Shown here: piece by piece, positions 24,432-33,353 of the stretch
Position numbering within the stretch: the stretch's first letter is position 1
Layout of the letters: every line of letters starts with the position of its first letter
NCBI GenBank assembly: GCA_045616685.1
Contig: JAZLHF010000021.1
Span: forward strand, 1-60,479
Source: UBA1764 sp045616685
Lineage (GTDB): Bacteria; Bacillota; Clostridia; Peptostreptococcales; Anaerovoracaceae
Direction of reading: 5' to 3'
Length of the DNA stretch: 60,479 bases
Translations under genes and position numbers: made by a program
The notes under the pieces: model-generated
What the model was told of the DNA's origin: nothing
What the model saw: the letters and a program-made list of their open reading frames with translations, nothing else
The model's database searches: none

Positions 24432-24478
24432 CTGGAGCTGGAGAGCAGGATTGAACTGCCGACCTCTTCATTACCAAT
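24429..24478 (-). repeat. Attachment site, left copy: displaced 3' part of tRNA-Thr
   Basis: 50 bp identical to 35,311-35,360, covering the anticodon loop through the CCA end of tRNA-Thr on the minus strand. Identity stops inside the anticodon stem on one side and seven bases beyond the acceptor on the other. Confidence 0.9.
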
Positions 24479-24540
24479 TTGTTCATTAGCTTTTTAGGTG
24501 GTCCTAATTAGTTTTATCCAACCTTATCTAATTCCGCCTT

Positions 24541-24680
24541 TTCATTGAGTTTTCAAGCTTTTCTCGTATTATCTAACTTTATCTTTCCCCAACAGGTTTT
24601 AGGCAGTTTTACCTATTTTTACCCTGATTTTTTGGAAAAAGGTTGGAAAAACCTCCCCCGTTCTTGGCCTGGTTGGAAAA
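24541..24680. repeat. Element left-end region with integrase arm-like motifs (copy 2)
   Basis: Imperfect direct repeat of 11,384-11,525. It contains GGTTGGAAAA twice (near 24,640 and 24,671) and inverted TATCCAACC/ATCTAAC forms, like those after the integrase gene at 35,160-35,185. These look like arm-type binding sites flanking both ends of the integrated element. Confidence 0.6.
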
Positions 24681-26615
24681 TCATTTTGTAGTAGTTTCCT
24701 TATATTGATTCATATCCGTTTCGTATTTCTTTATTAAAGTTTGTTTTCTTTTTTCTGAACCTAGATATTTAAATAATCCTCCTAATGCCGCGGGAACTGC
24801 ACTAAATAATATTGTCAATAATGTGGCACTTTGTGTGTCTGAAAAAATATTTTTTTTACAAACAAATAAAATAATAAGTATTATTATAGCTGCTAAATAT
24901 AGAATATGTTGCAAAATTTCATGATCAGCAAACCATTCGACTTTCTTAGTAGCTTTGTTTTGTGCTATTACATGAGTGATATTTTGTTGCTCTTCAAGCT
25001 CAGAAGAATGAATGTTTTTAAGTTCTTCTATTTTATGTTGGTATTCTCTTGCCTGTTCTTGAAGCTCCAGTTTAGATAAAGTGTCTTTTTCTTGCAGTAC
25101 TTTATCAAATATTTTATCAACACTGTCATCATAGTTTTGATAATCAAATTCTTCTGGAGCATTGACTATTATTGAAATTATTTCTTCTCGTAAATTTTGA
25201 GACACAGTTTTGCTAGCTATAGTGCTAAACAGTTTTACCGGATCGAATTTTGTCTTATTGCCTTCAGCATGTCTTAATTCTAAAAAGCTGCAATAGGCAT
25301 GATAGTCATCTGATGTGCGTCCACTAAATCTTAATATAATCGATAGCCAAACACTTGGTAAAACAACAATTGGAACGCCCGAATATTCATTTGCTGCCCA
25401 AGATATCAATTTCTGGTCTGCCGAAATTAAATAAATATTTGTGCTAAAAATACTTGCATTTTGAGTAGTTTTTCTTTCATCAAGTATGTATGAAATATTT
25501 CTAATATCAGAAATAACAGCTTCCTCTTTAACATTGTCTAATGTTTGAAGTTTAAACTGATATAAGCTATTCCTCTTTTTGTTTATAAAGTCTTCATTTT
25601 GCCTGTCTGAATCTAACTGGATATAATTAAATTCAGTTAAGGTTTCATTGATTATTTTTTGAGTATACTTTTTAAACGATATGAAATCCTGAAAATCATT
25701 CCCCGGGATTTTGCACCATTCGTAATATACTTTATAAAAGTCTATTTGTTCATTTGGGGCAATTCTCCCTAATATGTCTGGCGCAATAGGATATTGATAA
25801 CAAGTTAAATCGCTTATTCTTTTCACTTGTCCTTTGATAACCCTTTGTATTTCGCTATATGTTTCCGCAGTATAGTAAAGTTTTATTCCTAATTCTTTGC
25901 ATTTATTGACAAATGACTTAACTGATAGCTTTCGTTCATCTGTATTAAACCCTGCCATTCTAAATATAATGTTAGCGTCTAAGACAAATCGTTTTCCAGA
26001 GAAAACTTCTTTTGCAAGGAACGCAGTTTTTTTAGTAGTTAACATACAATATTCATAGCTTGCAGAAATGATATTATAAACCAACTCGTTTTTATCAGAA
26101 TCATTCCATTTAATAAAATTATTAATAATTTCGTATTCGGCTTCACTGTGAACATGCTTCGTTGTATCCTGAATACTGCCTTTTAGGAGACTTGATAAAT
26201 TAGCCACATTGGTGTTAAAGCAATTATATATATGAGTTAGAATTATGTTATATGCATTATCCGTGTTTTGAATATTATAAGTAGCGCAGTAATTTTCTAC
26301 GCAAGTTCTAAGTTTCTCATCGAGGCTCTGGGATGTAGCAATGTTAGACAGTGCTTTTGGGGTAAGCGAATAACTTTTATTAGATACGATAAATCTGTCT
26401 TTCCCTTTAACCTCTATTGCCTTTTGCACTTCCGAATCAGTAAATTCTAGATTATAGTGTTTTTGAATTTCAGCCACTAATTCTGCGAGATTTAGTTGTT
26501 GTTGTTCTGAATGGAATAGCACCTGTTCTGCAATAATGCAGATATATTTATCAAGTGTTTTTGCATTGCTGTCTTGCAATACTATTGCCAATCTAATAAT
26601 CTCATTTTCATTCAT
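24681..26615 (-). CDS. Large PIN-domain protein with coiled coil and two membrane helices
   Basis: 644 residues. A PIN-like nuclease domain starts near residue 210 with FVLDANIIFRMAGF, and later acidic positions include SADQKLISWA. The N-terminal 200 residues are helical with no recognised domain. A coiled coil (about 505-560) precedes two hydrophobic helices (ILYLAAIIILIILFV and LLTILFSAVPAALGGLF) and a basic tail. The layout is a membrane-tethered ribonuclease. It is the outermost gene of the element on the left and has no antitoxin-like partner. Defence or toxin function is plausible but not shown by sequence. Confidence 0.65.
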   Translation of the reverse strand: MNENEIIRLAIVLQDSNAKTLDKYICIIAEQVLFHSEQQQLNLAELVAEIQKHYNLEFTDSEVQKAIEVKGKDRFIVSNKSYSLTPKALSNIATSQSLDEKLRTCVENYCATYNIQNTDNAYNIILTHIYNCFNTNVANLSSLLKGSIQDTTKHVHSEAEYEIINNFIKWNDSDKNELVYNIISASYEYCMLTTKKTAFLAKEVFSGKRFVLDANIIFRMAGFNTDERKLSVKSFVNKCKELGIKLYYTAETYSEIQRVIKGQVKRISDLTCYQYPIAPDILGRIAPNEQIDFYKVYYEWCKIPGNDFQDFISFKKYTQKIINETLTEFNYIQLDSDRQNEDFINKKRNSLYQFKLQTLDNVKEEAVISDIRNISYILDERKTTQNASIFSTNIYLISADQKLISWAANEYSGVPIVVLPSVWLSIILRFSGRTSDDYHAYCSFLELRHAEGNKTKFDPVKLFSTIASKTVSQNLREEIISIIVNAPEEFDYQNYDDSVDKIFDKVLQEKDTLSKLELQEQAREYQHKIEELKNIHSSELEEQQNITHVIAQNKATKKVEWFADHEILQHILYLAAIIILIILFVCKKNIFSDTQSATLLTILFSAVPAALGGLFKYLGSEKRKQTLIKKYETDMNQYKETTTK

Positions 26616-26646
26616 ATATAATTACCATTATCCTAACTTATTTAAA

Positions 26647-28005
26647 CTATAGCATCATCGTCATATACGGAGGGATGCAAGTTATTCCATTTTTAATCAT
26701 AAGATTCTTTGGATGGATAATGTATGCTTCTCCGATTCTTGATTTGTATTTTTCTACAAACTTTTCTAATGACTTCGTTGTATATCTAGTTCCTGATTTA
26801 ACTTCGATAGGGAATATTTTATATTTCATCTTGTTATTATTAGAAATAACAAAATCAATTTCCATATCGTTTCTATGCAGATCTTCGTTATAGTGAGTAT
26901 AGAAATAAAGCTTATGGCCGTTTGCGACTAACATTTGCGCAATAGCGTTTTCATATAGCATGCCTTCATTTAGACCAAGCTTGTCGTTTAGGATTTGATT
27001 ATATACCTCATCTTCTAAAAGACCGTTTTCATCAAATGCATGGCTTAATAAAAGTCCTGTGTCTCCCATATAACATTTAATATATCCACGTGTTTCGTTT
27101 ACTGATAAACCTACATTAGGATCGCTGGAAAGGAAACATTCGTTACATATCATTGAGTCTGATAACCAAAAGAAAGTTTCGCTATATTGATCTGCATATG
27201 ATCCGTCCTGTATTTTCTTGAATACAACGCGCTTTTCGTGACTTGATAATAGCCCCGGAATCTGGTCATAAATTGCAAGAACTTTGCTTCTGTATTGAGC
27301 ATCAATTTTCATAATGTCAGCTCGATACAACGAAAGAATGTCACGCTTTTCTATATCAGCATCTTGGAATGATTGCATATTTTCGATGTATGCACGTACT
27401 GCCTTTGGCATCCCGCCAACAAGTAGATATTGTTTGAAGATAAACATTGCTTCTTCATGAAGGCTTCGTTCAAGAGGTTCTCTTTTATTGAAACAGTCTT
27501 TTATATGTTGAATAAACCTATCCTCGCCTAAAGCAAGCGCGAATTCTTCAAAATCCATTGGGTACATGCATATGCGTCGTTCTTCTGACGGAATGACGAT
27601 ATCTTTAACATTTTCCCTTATGGATATAAGTGAACCAGTTTCAATAAAGTCATATCTACCATCTTTTACAAGATGCTTTACCATAGCCCTTGCTTGCGGG
27701 AACATTTGGACTTCGTCAAAAATAATTAGAGATTTTCTCTTAACAAGTTTTACATTGTATTTAGTCTGCAGGAGCATGTAAAAGGTATCTAAATCATTTA
27801 TATGATTTTCAAAAAAACTTTCAGTATCTTTATCTTTTTTAGAGAAATCAATTAGCAGATAGCTTTTGTATTCACGCTTTCCGAATTCTTCGCAAATTGT
27901 TGATTTCCCAATTCGTCTTGCACCTTCAATTAGCAAAGCTTTAGATCCATTAGATTGGTTTTTCCATTCTAATAGTTCATTATAAATTTTTCTTCTTAGG
28001 AACAT
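26647..28005 (-). CDS. AAA-14/DUF4143 ATPase with PD-(D/E)XK-like C-terminus (ATPase B)
   Basis: 452 residues. Walker A is GARRIGKST (about 28-36), Walker B is SLIIFDEVQMF, and ETGSLISI follows. GGMPKAVRAYIENM and MGDTGLLLSH mark DUF4143. The C-terminal MEIDFVIS-x9-IFPIEVKSG has a nuclease-like D...ExK pattern. The start is supported by GGAGA. It has the same domain plan as the protein at 11,787-13,109, but the two differ widely. A four-unit array of type B repeats begins 22 bp upstream of its start. Role unknown. Confidence 0.88.
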   Translation of the reverse strand: MFLRRKIYNELLEWKNQSNGSKALLIEGARRIGKSTICEEFGKREYKSYLLIDFSKKDKDTESFFENHINDLDTFYMLLQTKYNVKLVKRKSLIIFDEVQMFPQARAMVKHLVKDGRYDFIETGSLISIRENVKDIVIPSEERRICMYPMDFEEFALALGEDRFIQHIKDCFNKREPLERSLHEEAMFIFKQYLLVGGMPKAVRAYIENMQSFQDADIEKRDILSLYRADIMKIDAQYRSKVLAIYDQIPGLLSSHEKRVVFKKIQDGSYADQYSETFFWLSDSMICNECFLSSDPNVGLSVNETRGYIKCYMGDTGLLLSHAFDENGLLEDEVYNQILNDKLGLNEGMLYENAIAQMLVANGHKLYFYTHYNEDLHRNDMEIDFVISNNNKMKYKIFPIEVKSGTRYTTKSLEKFVEKYKSRIGEAYIIHPKNLMIKNGITCIPPYMTMML

Positions 28006-28026
28006 AGCAGGTCTCCGTATAGCCAG

Positions 28027-28140
28027 TTTTGATTATGCGCAGGTTTTAAAACCTATTTTCTTTGATTATACGCACATTATAGTCCGTTTTTTGATTATGC
28101 GCAAGTTATAAATCATAGAATTTTTGATTATGCGCACATT
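28027..28140. repeat. Four-unit direct repeat array (type B) upstream of ATPase B
   Basis: Four copies of TTTGATTATGCGCA(G/C)(G/A)TT, with the G of GATTA at 28,031, 28,064, 28,093 and 28,126 (spacing 33, 29, 33). A perfect 14-bp palindrome AGGTTTTAAAACCT (28,041-28,054) lies between the first two. An ATAGTCCG tract shared with type A units occurs between units 2 and 3. Two more B units lie at 19,780-19,830. The array faces the ATPase B start and may be its operator or a recombination site. Confidence 0.8.
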
Positions 28141-28219
28141 TCACGTCATTATAATCCCTGAAAATACAAAAATGGACGAATTCATAAGACCTTAGCTATA
28201 AGTTTCCCTAGAAGCAAAA

Positions 28220-28397
28220 TCAGTCGTGACGGCCGGTTTAAGGTTAAAAATCGTGCCGGAGCAAGGTGTTTAGATGACTTGTGGTAAAATATCCTGTTTA
28301 TTTTCAGGCGGTCACGAGGCGCAGTGCGCGCAGCGCTCTGCAAAATAAAAATAGCAGCTCCTGTCGGAATTGCGATAGCAATTCGGTCAGGGGCTGC
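28220..28397. ncRNA. Structured 178-bp element, copy 3
   Basis: Same length as copy 1 and colinear with it throughout. Outer stem CGTGAC/GTCACG, inner CCTG/CAGG, the GCAGTGCGCGCAGCGCTCTGC hairpin region (28,322-28,341), and the final hairpin GCAGCTCCTGTC...GGTCAGGGGCTGC followed by TTTT. Differences between copies fall mostly in loops. A TATAAG-like box lies about 20 bp before its start. Strand is inferred as plus. Confidence 0.65.
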
Positions 28398-28469
28398 TTT
28401 TACTCTTATCCAGTACAAATATTTGCACTTAGTAGGCTATATGATATATATGGTAATAGGAGGAAGCCC

Positions 28470-28748
28470 GTGGAATTTTTCGTTTGTATTTTGATATTAT
28501 TCTTAATAAAGATATTTGAATGGTCTTGTGCCTTAATTAAGTTTATGTTCAAGGCGGTATTTTCAATATTGACTTTCCCTTTTAAGACCTTTTCTAAGAG
28601 CGCAAACTCTAAATCTCATTATGCTAAACCTAAACAAAAGAAAGTATGCTCTGTTGCAATCGAAAGAACCAAAGAACTTTGGGGCAATAGCTCAAAAGAC
28701 TTGGAGTTAGAAGACATCTTTTGGTTAGATGAATTTATTGATGATTAA
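28470..28748 (+). CDS. Small membrane protein of unknown function
   Basis: 92 residues from a GTG at 28,470 with AGGAGG eight bases upstream; the open frame extends back into the structured element but without coding support. The N-terminus MEFFVCILILFLIKIFEWSC begins a hydrophobic region to about residue 40. The rest is basic and then acidic. It lies between the structured element and the restriction-modification genes. Confidence 0.6.
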   Translation: MEFFVCILILFLIKIFEWSCALIKFMFKAVFSILTFPFKTFSKSANSKSHYAKPKQKKVCSVAIERTKELWGNSSKDLELEDIFWLDEFIDD

Positions 28749-28851
28749 TAATTTTGACATTAATTGGATTTAGATAGAGTCACTACTTTTTTTAAGCTGC
28801 CAAAATTGATATAATAATCATAAAGAAATAGTAAATTTATAGGTTCGAATT

Positions 28852-29886
28852 ATGCAAGATAAAAATAAAGTTGTTTTAGGACAATTCTTTACAAAAGAAG
28901 AAATTTGGTTAAAGCCTCAAGTTATTGATTTTATTAATGCTACACGTTGTACTATTGCTTATGATCCTTTTGCAGGTGCTGGAGATTTGTTAAATGCGGT
29001 GCGTACTAAATTGATGTTTCAAACAATCGTTGGGCTTGATATTGATGAAAAACTTTCTTGGGATATAAACGATTCATTATTGAATATTCCTCATATTGAT
29101 AATGCTATTATAATTACAAATCCTCCATATATTTCCAATTATTCTGCTGCAAGGAAAAAAGTTGGAGATAAACTTGAAAGATACTTTAATTCTACAGACT
29201 ATGATGATGTCTACCTTCTTGCACTTGATAAAATGCTTGAAGCACAAGAATATGTAGTGGCTATTATACCGGAAACTTTTATTAATTCTAACTATCAACA
29301 AAAAGGGAAGCTTGCTTCGATTACTATTTTAGAGGAGAATCCTTTTAATGACACAGATACTCCAGTTTTAGTCGCATGTTTTGATGGAATAGAAAAGCCT
29401 TTAAATGATATTCTTGTGTATAAGAATTCAGATTATATTAATACATTAGGTGCTCTTGAGAATTTACGTTTAACTCCTGATAGATCTGTTAAACTCAAAT
29501 TTAATGATAAGACAGGTTGGCTTGGTGTTCGTTGTGTTGATTCAACTAATCCATCTGACATGTTGAAGTTTGATTTTAAAGATAATATTGATTATGATTG
29601 GGATAAAGGTATAAAAGTTTCGTCTCGGCTTTTGACATTAATACAAATGGATGTTCCAGAAGCCATGAGGCAAGACTTTATTGATAATTGCAACGATATT
29701 CTTTATCAGGTGCGTGAAGAAACATCAGATATTATTTTAAGTCCATTTAAAGGAAATATGAGTGATGGACGTAGGCGTAGACGTTTAGATTTTTTAACAT
29801 GTAGGGCAATTATTGAAAAATCATACCATCGTGTTGTCGGTTCAGGAATAACGGAGGAGTTTAATGAACAACTTAGAATTATTTAG
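28852..29886 (+). CDS. N6-adenine DNA methyltransferase of a type II restriction-modification system
   Basis: 344 residues. The order is GQFFTKEEIW, then the SAM-binding motif DPFAGAGDLL (about 39-48), then the catalytic NPPY (ITNPPYISN, about 85-93), as in gamma-type adenine methylases. It would methylate the host copy of the recognition site. Its last 23 bases overlap the first nuclease gene, which has its own GGAGG site inside this gene. The target sequence cannot be deduced. Start ATG 28,852 has only a weak binding site. Confidence 0.88.
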   Translation: MQDKNKVVLGQFFTKEEIWLKPQVIDFINATRCTIAYDPFAGAGDLLNAVRTKLMFQTIVGLDIDEKLSWDINDSLLNIPHIDNAIIITNPPYISNYSAARKKVGDKLERYFNSTDYDDVYLLALDKMLEAQEYVVAIIPETFINSNYQQKGKLASITILEENPFNDTDTPVLVACFDGIEKPLNDILVYKNSDYINTLGALENLRLTPDRSVKLKFNDKTGWLGVRCVDSTNPSDMLKFDFKDNIDYDWDKGIKVSSRLLTLIQMDVPEAMRQDFIDNCNDILYQVREETSDIILSPFKGNMSDGRRRRRLDFLTCRAIIEKSYHRVVGSGITEEFNEQLRII

Positions 29887-30832
29887 ATTTGGAAAACAAT
29901 ATCCTGAACCTTTATTTGATCCTTTTTATTCTAAAAGTTGTGTAGTGATTCCATATGATGTTTCTGAAGAGAATGATTTAACAACTAGCAACACTAGATT
30001 AATAAAATTAATTTCTACTTTTGATACTTTGCATTTTGAACAGAATAAAAATTTATCAGATAAAACAATTACTGATACTATTACAAGTATCATCGATATC
30101 CTGGATCATACTAACAATATAAACTACACTCCTTTTTCTCAGTTCTTTATGGTCTATAATGCGAGCTATAGTGTATACGAATCCTTGACATACGAAGACA
30201 AAATATCTTTTATATATGAAATGTTGGAAAGATATTGCGTTGAAAGGCATGGTATGTATTTAAGCCATGGATATTCTAATATTGTTATGCAGGTTATGAG
30301 TGATAACTATAGCCATAAAAGAAAAGGTAAAGCAGGAATAGAAAAAATTCTTGCACAACTTCGCCCATATGATTTAAGGAGAATAACTTACTATTCTGAT
30401 ATTGAAAGTTGTGATGACATATATTTTCTTCCAGATAAAGGTGATAAGGTGAGTTTTGAAAAGTTCTTGGTTGATAAAGCTATTAAGATGAAATCAAGAG
30501 AAATTGAACAAAACAAGTTGCCGGATATAGTTTTCAAGCATAATAACCAGTATTATATTTGCGAGTTAAAGTCTATGAAAGGACAAGGTGGAGGCCAAAA
30601 TAAGCAGATTGTTGAAGTTGCATATTTTATTAAATTTTCAGAAGCAGATGAAAACATTCATTATGTCACATTCCTTGATTCTCAATATTCAAATGAGCTA
30701 ATGAATGCTAACAATCCTAAAATTGTAAAGCAACGGGAAGATATCGAAGTTGCTTTGATTAATAATCCTGGCAATTATTTTTTAAATACTGCTTCTTTAC
30801 AAGTATTTTTAGAACAAGTATTTGCTATTTAG
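29864..30832 (+). CDS. Type II restriction endonuclease subunit 1 (predicted)
   Basis: 322 residues. The C-terminal LPDIVFKHNNQYYICELKSMKGQGGG has the PD...ExK nuclease core (Asp about 220, Glu-Leu-Lys about 234-236). The protein is clearly homologous over its full length to the next gene product (shared SQFFMVYN, IVMQV-SD-Y-HKRK, KGxGGGQxKQ). The start has GGAGGAG seven bases upstream. The arrangement M, R1, R2 suggests a heterodimeric enzyme, as in known two-subunit systems that cut asymmetric sites. Confidence 0.75.
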   Translation: MNNLELFRFGKQYPEPLFDPFYSKSCVVIPYDVSEENDLTTSNTRLIKLISTFDTLHFEQNKNLSDKTITDTITSIIDILDHTNNINYTPFSQFFMVYNASYSVYESLTYEDKISFIYEMLERYCVERHGMYLSHGYSNIVMQVMSDNYSHKRKGKAGIEKILAQLRPYDLRRITYYSDIESCDDIYFLPDKGDKVSFEKFLVDKAIKMKSREIEQNKLPDIVFKHNNQYYICELKSMKGQGGGQNKQIVEVAYFIKFSEADENIHYVTFLDSQYSNELMNANNPKIVKQREDIEVALINNPGNYFLNTASLQVFLEQVFAI

Positions 30833-30845
30833 CGTTGGAGCAATT

Positions 30846-31805
30846 ATGAAAAATCTTGATTATTTTAAATATTTTGAAACTCAAAGAGAACCACAATTTG
30901 ATTCGTATTATGCAAAAAGTGTTGTTGTTATCCCAAAGCATAAAGCTGAGATAAATGAACTTACGATTAATAATGCAGAACTTATTAAGCAAATTTCAGC
31001 GTTTAGCACTTTATATATAAATCAAAAATTGCGCAAAAATAATAAACAAATTCAGCGCATTGTAAACGATGTTATTGGCATTTTGGATAGTACGCCAAAT
31101 GTAAATTATACTGCATTTTCACAATTCTTTATGGTTTACAATTCTACATATTCATTATTTAAAAAAATGTCTGTAGAAGAGAAGCAAGATTTTGTGTATA
31201 AGATGTTGGAGAAATATTCAAAAGAAAGACATGATATGTACTTAGAGTATGGGTATTCTGATATTGTTATGCAAGTAATTTCTGATAGTTATGCGCATAA
31301 AAGAAAATCTGTTGCAAGTATTCAAAAGATTCTTGCTATTCTTTCTCCATATGGCTTTAGTCATGTTAAAAGTATGAAAAAGTTTAAAGAATGTTCGTGT
31401 TGTTATTTTCTTCCTGACAAGGGAGAGAAAAAACTCTTTGATAATTTTTTAAAAGAATTTTCAATAATGATGAAATCTCGCGAACACGGAAAAAGGCCAG
31501 ACCTTGTTCTGAAATATAAACACCGTTTTTATATTTTCGAATTAAAAACTATGAAGGGTAAAGGAGGCGGCCAGGATAAGCAAATGGTTGAGCTTGATAC
31601 GTTTATTAAGTATTCTGAAAAAAACAAAAATGTGCACTATGTTACTGTATTAGATGCCGAGTATGCAAATGCATTAGGCGTTGCAAAGTCTGGAAAACTT
31701 TTATCACAAAAAAAAGCTATCCAAAAGGCTTTGATAAAGAATCCTGGCAATTTCTTTTTGAATACTTATGGTATTAATAAATTTTGTGCTAATACTTTTA
31801 AGTAA
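30846..31805 (+). CDS. Type II restriction endonuclease subunit 2 (predicted paralog)
   Basis: 319 residues. I chose the ATG at 30,846 because MKNLDYFKYF aligns with the start of subunit 1 and TTGGAG lies upstream; the frame opens 8 codons earlier. The nuclease core is RPDLVLKYKHRFYIFELKTMKG. It starts 13 bp after the subunit 1 stop, so both are made together. Both active sites appear intact, consistent with each subunit cutting one strand. A terminator follows at 31,826. Confidence 0.75.
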   Translation: MKNLDYFKYFETQREPQFDSYYAKSVVVIPKHKAEINELTINNAELIKQISAFSTLYINQKLRKNNKQIQRIVNDVIGILDSTPNVNYTAFSQFFMVYNSTYSLFKKMSVEEKQDFVYKMLEKYSKERHDMYLEYGYSDIVMQVISDSYAHKRKSVASIQKILAILSPYGFSHVKSMKKFKECSCCYFLPDKGEKKLFDNFLKEFSIMMKSREHGKRPDLVLKYKHRFYIFELKTMKGKGGGQDKQMVELDTFIKYSEKNKNVHYVTVLDAEYANALGVAKSGKLLSQKKAIQKALIKNPGNFFLNTYGINKFCANTFK

Positions 31806-31825
31806 TTTAAATGTTGTATCCTTAC

Positions 31826-31843
31826 AACCGCCTTCAGGCGGTT
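31826..31843 (+). terminator. Terminator after the restriction genes
   Basis: AACCGCC-TTCA-GGCGGTT followed by TTATT. It separates the restriction cargo from the replication/integration module. Confidence 0.8.
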
Positions 31844-31990
31844 TTATTATGCTCAAAATTGCACACATTGCACAAAACTAATATTGTGCAGCAATTTAAA
31901 AAGTTTTAGCGAATTTTCCGCTAAACAGTGATTTTGCTATTTACTTACGTCGCGATTTATGTATAATGCGTGTAATAAGAATTCTTATCA

Positions 31991-32136
31991 GGGAACACAA
32001 AACGTACGTTGTGTTCCCAAATCTAATAAGCCTAATAACATTTTTATGTTACTAGGTGTCTAATATAGCTTCTAAGCTCGGTAACCCTTAGTACTCCAAC
32101 CACTTGGAGCTGGGGCTACGTCCAAAGCTCCAAGTG
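31991..32136. other. Hairpin-rich leader, putative replication origin of the element
   Basis: Three inverted repeats in 146 bp before rep: GGGAACACAA/TTGTGTTCCC (31,991-32,018, with an AACGTACG loop), TAACAT/ATGTTA (32,036-32,051), and CACTTGGAGCT/AGCTCCAAGTG (32,101-32,136, 14-base loop). Rolling-circle Rep proteins nick in such structures, often next to their own gene. A regulatory leader is the alternative. The rest of 31,844-32,141 holds no gene. Confidence 0.5.
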
Positions 32137-32168
32137 TCTAAGTGTTTCTAAGAAAGGAGATGGTTAAA

Positions 32169-33353
32169 TTGAAAGTCAAACACTTAGAAATCCTTTTATA
32201 TCCTGATGCTGGCTATAGCTTGCAGGGTATCCTGTCCGTTATCTCAAAGTACAAGTCAATAAAGAAATATTGCATTATTCTTCACGATCAAGATAAGTAT
32301 GATGCAGATGAGTTCGACAAAGAGGGCAATTTAATTGCTAAAGCCGGAGCCTTAAAGAAAGCTCACTTTCATGTGTATCTAAACTTCGGTAAAGCCTCTA
32401 TTGAACTTGACAGTGCAGCAAATTGGTTTGAAGCAAACCCCAATGCTGTTGAAAGAGTAAAAGGTACCATGATTGATGTAATCAGATACTATACTCATGA
32501 GAAATATCCTGACAAACATCAATATTCTTATTCCGATATCACTGCTAACTTTGATGTTGAAGCTTTTGTTGCTCAAGAAGATGCAAAATGTTCTGTCGAT
32601 GAATTGTTAGAAAAATGTGTATCTGGTGAAATCACATTAATCAATCATCGCTTCTTTATTCCTCCGTTGATTTATATTAAGCATTGCGATAAGTTTGAGC
32701 GAGCTTTTAAGTATGCAGATGAAAAAAGACTTCGTGAAGCTAACGGGGAGCATTCAATCAGGGTGACATGGCTTGCCGGAGATACAGGAACAGGAAAATC
32801 AACTTTTGTAAAACTCTTTGCTAACTATTTAGATTTGCCGTTTTATTTCACTGCTGCCGGAAATGATCCGTTTTCTAAATATGCAAATGAGAAAATTATT
32901 GCGCTCGATGATATTAGACCCGGAGATCCATTTTCTTATTCGGCTTTACTTAAGATTTTGGATCCAGAGTTTATTTCTCCAGTGCATGCGCGCTATAAGG
33001 ATGTAATTCCGTTGTGCGATTATATCTTTATAACTTCTCCATATCTTCCTCATGTATTTGCTAAAAATGATATTACTCGAAAAACCGAAGATAGTGCAGA
33101 TCAGCTCTTTAGACGTTTGGATGAAGTAGTCTTTTTCACCGAAGATGAAATCCAGCATTGTATTCTTGATAAGTTTTCAAATGAATATAAACCACATGCT
33201 CATGCGCCTAATCCTGCTAAACTCTATTACTCAAAGCAAAATAAAAAGAAGCCTAAACCTGTTTTAGAGGTAATGAGTGAGAAGATGCTGCTTGATATGG
33301 AGCCAAAAAATAATCAGGAGGGATTCGTACATGATGATGAAATATCCTTCTGA
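32169..33353 (+). CDS. CRESS-like Rep: HUH endonuclease fused to superfamily 3 helicase
   Basis: About 394 residues from a TTG at 32,169, which is nine bases after AAGGAG; an ATG at 32,160 touches the binding site and a GTG lies at 32,142. The N-terminal nicking domain has AHFHVYL (His-x-His, about 66-68) and RYYTHEKYPDK (Tyr about 107-108) as HUH motifs 2 and 3. The helicase domain has Walker A GDTGTGKST (about 204-212) and Walker B IIALDDI. This domain pair is shared by eukaryotic CRESS-DNA virus Reps and bacterial plasmid relatives. It probably replicates the excised circle. Confidence 0.85.
   Translation: MKVKHLEILLYPDAGYSLQGILSVISKYKSIKKYCIILHDQDKYDADEFDKEGNLIAKAGALKKAHFHVYLNFGKASIELDSAANWFEANPNAVERVKGTMIDVIRYYTHEKYPDKHQYSYSDITANFDVEAFVAQEDAKCSVDELLEKCVSGEITLINHRFFIPPLIYIKHCDKFERAFKYADEKRLREANGEHSIRVTWLAGDTGTGKSTFVKLFANYLDLPFYFTAAGNDPFSKYANEKIIALDDIRPGDPFSYSALLKILDPEFISPVHARYKDVIPLCDYIFITSPYLPHVFAKNDITRKTEDSADQLFRRLDEVVFFTEDEIQHCILDKFSNEYKPHAHAPNPAKLYYSKQNKKKPKPVLEVMSEKMLLDMEPKNNQEGFVHDDEISF

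Noticed and set aside
28182..28418. Minus-strand ORF over the structured element (and the similar one at 20,622-20,894)
   Set aside because: The similar peptides come from conservation of the structured element; there is no start context, and stems rather than codons explain the conservation.
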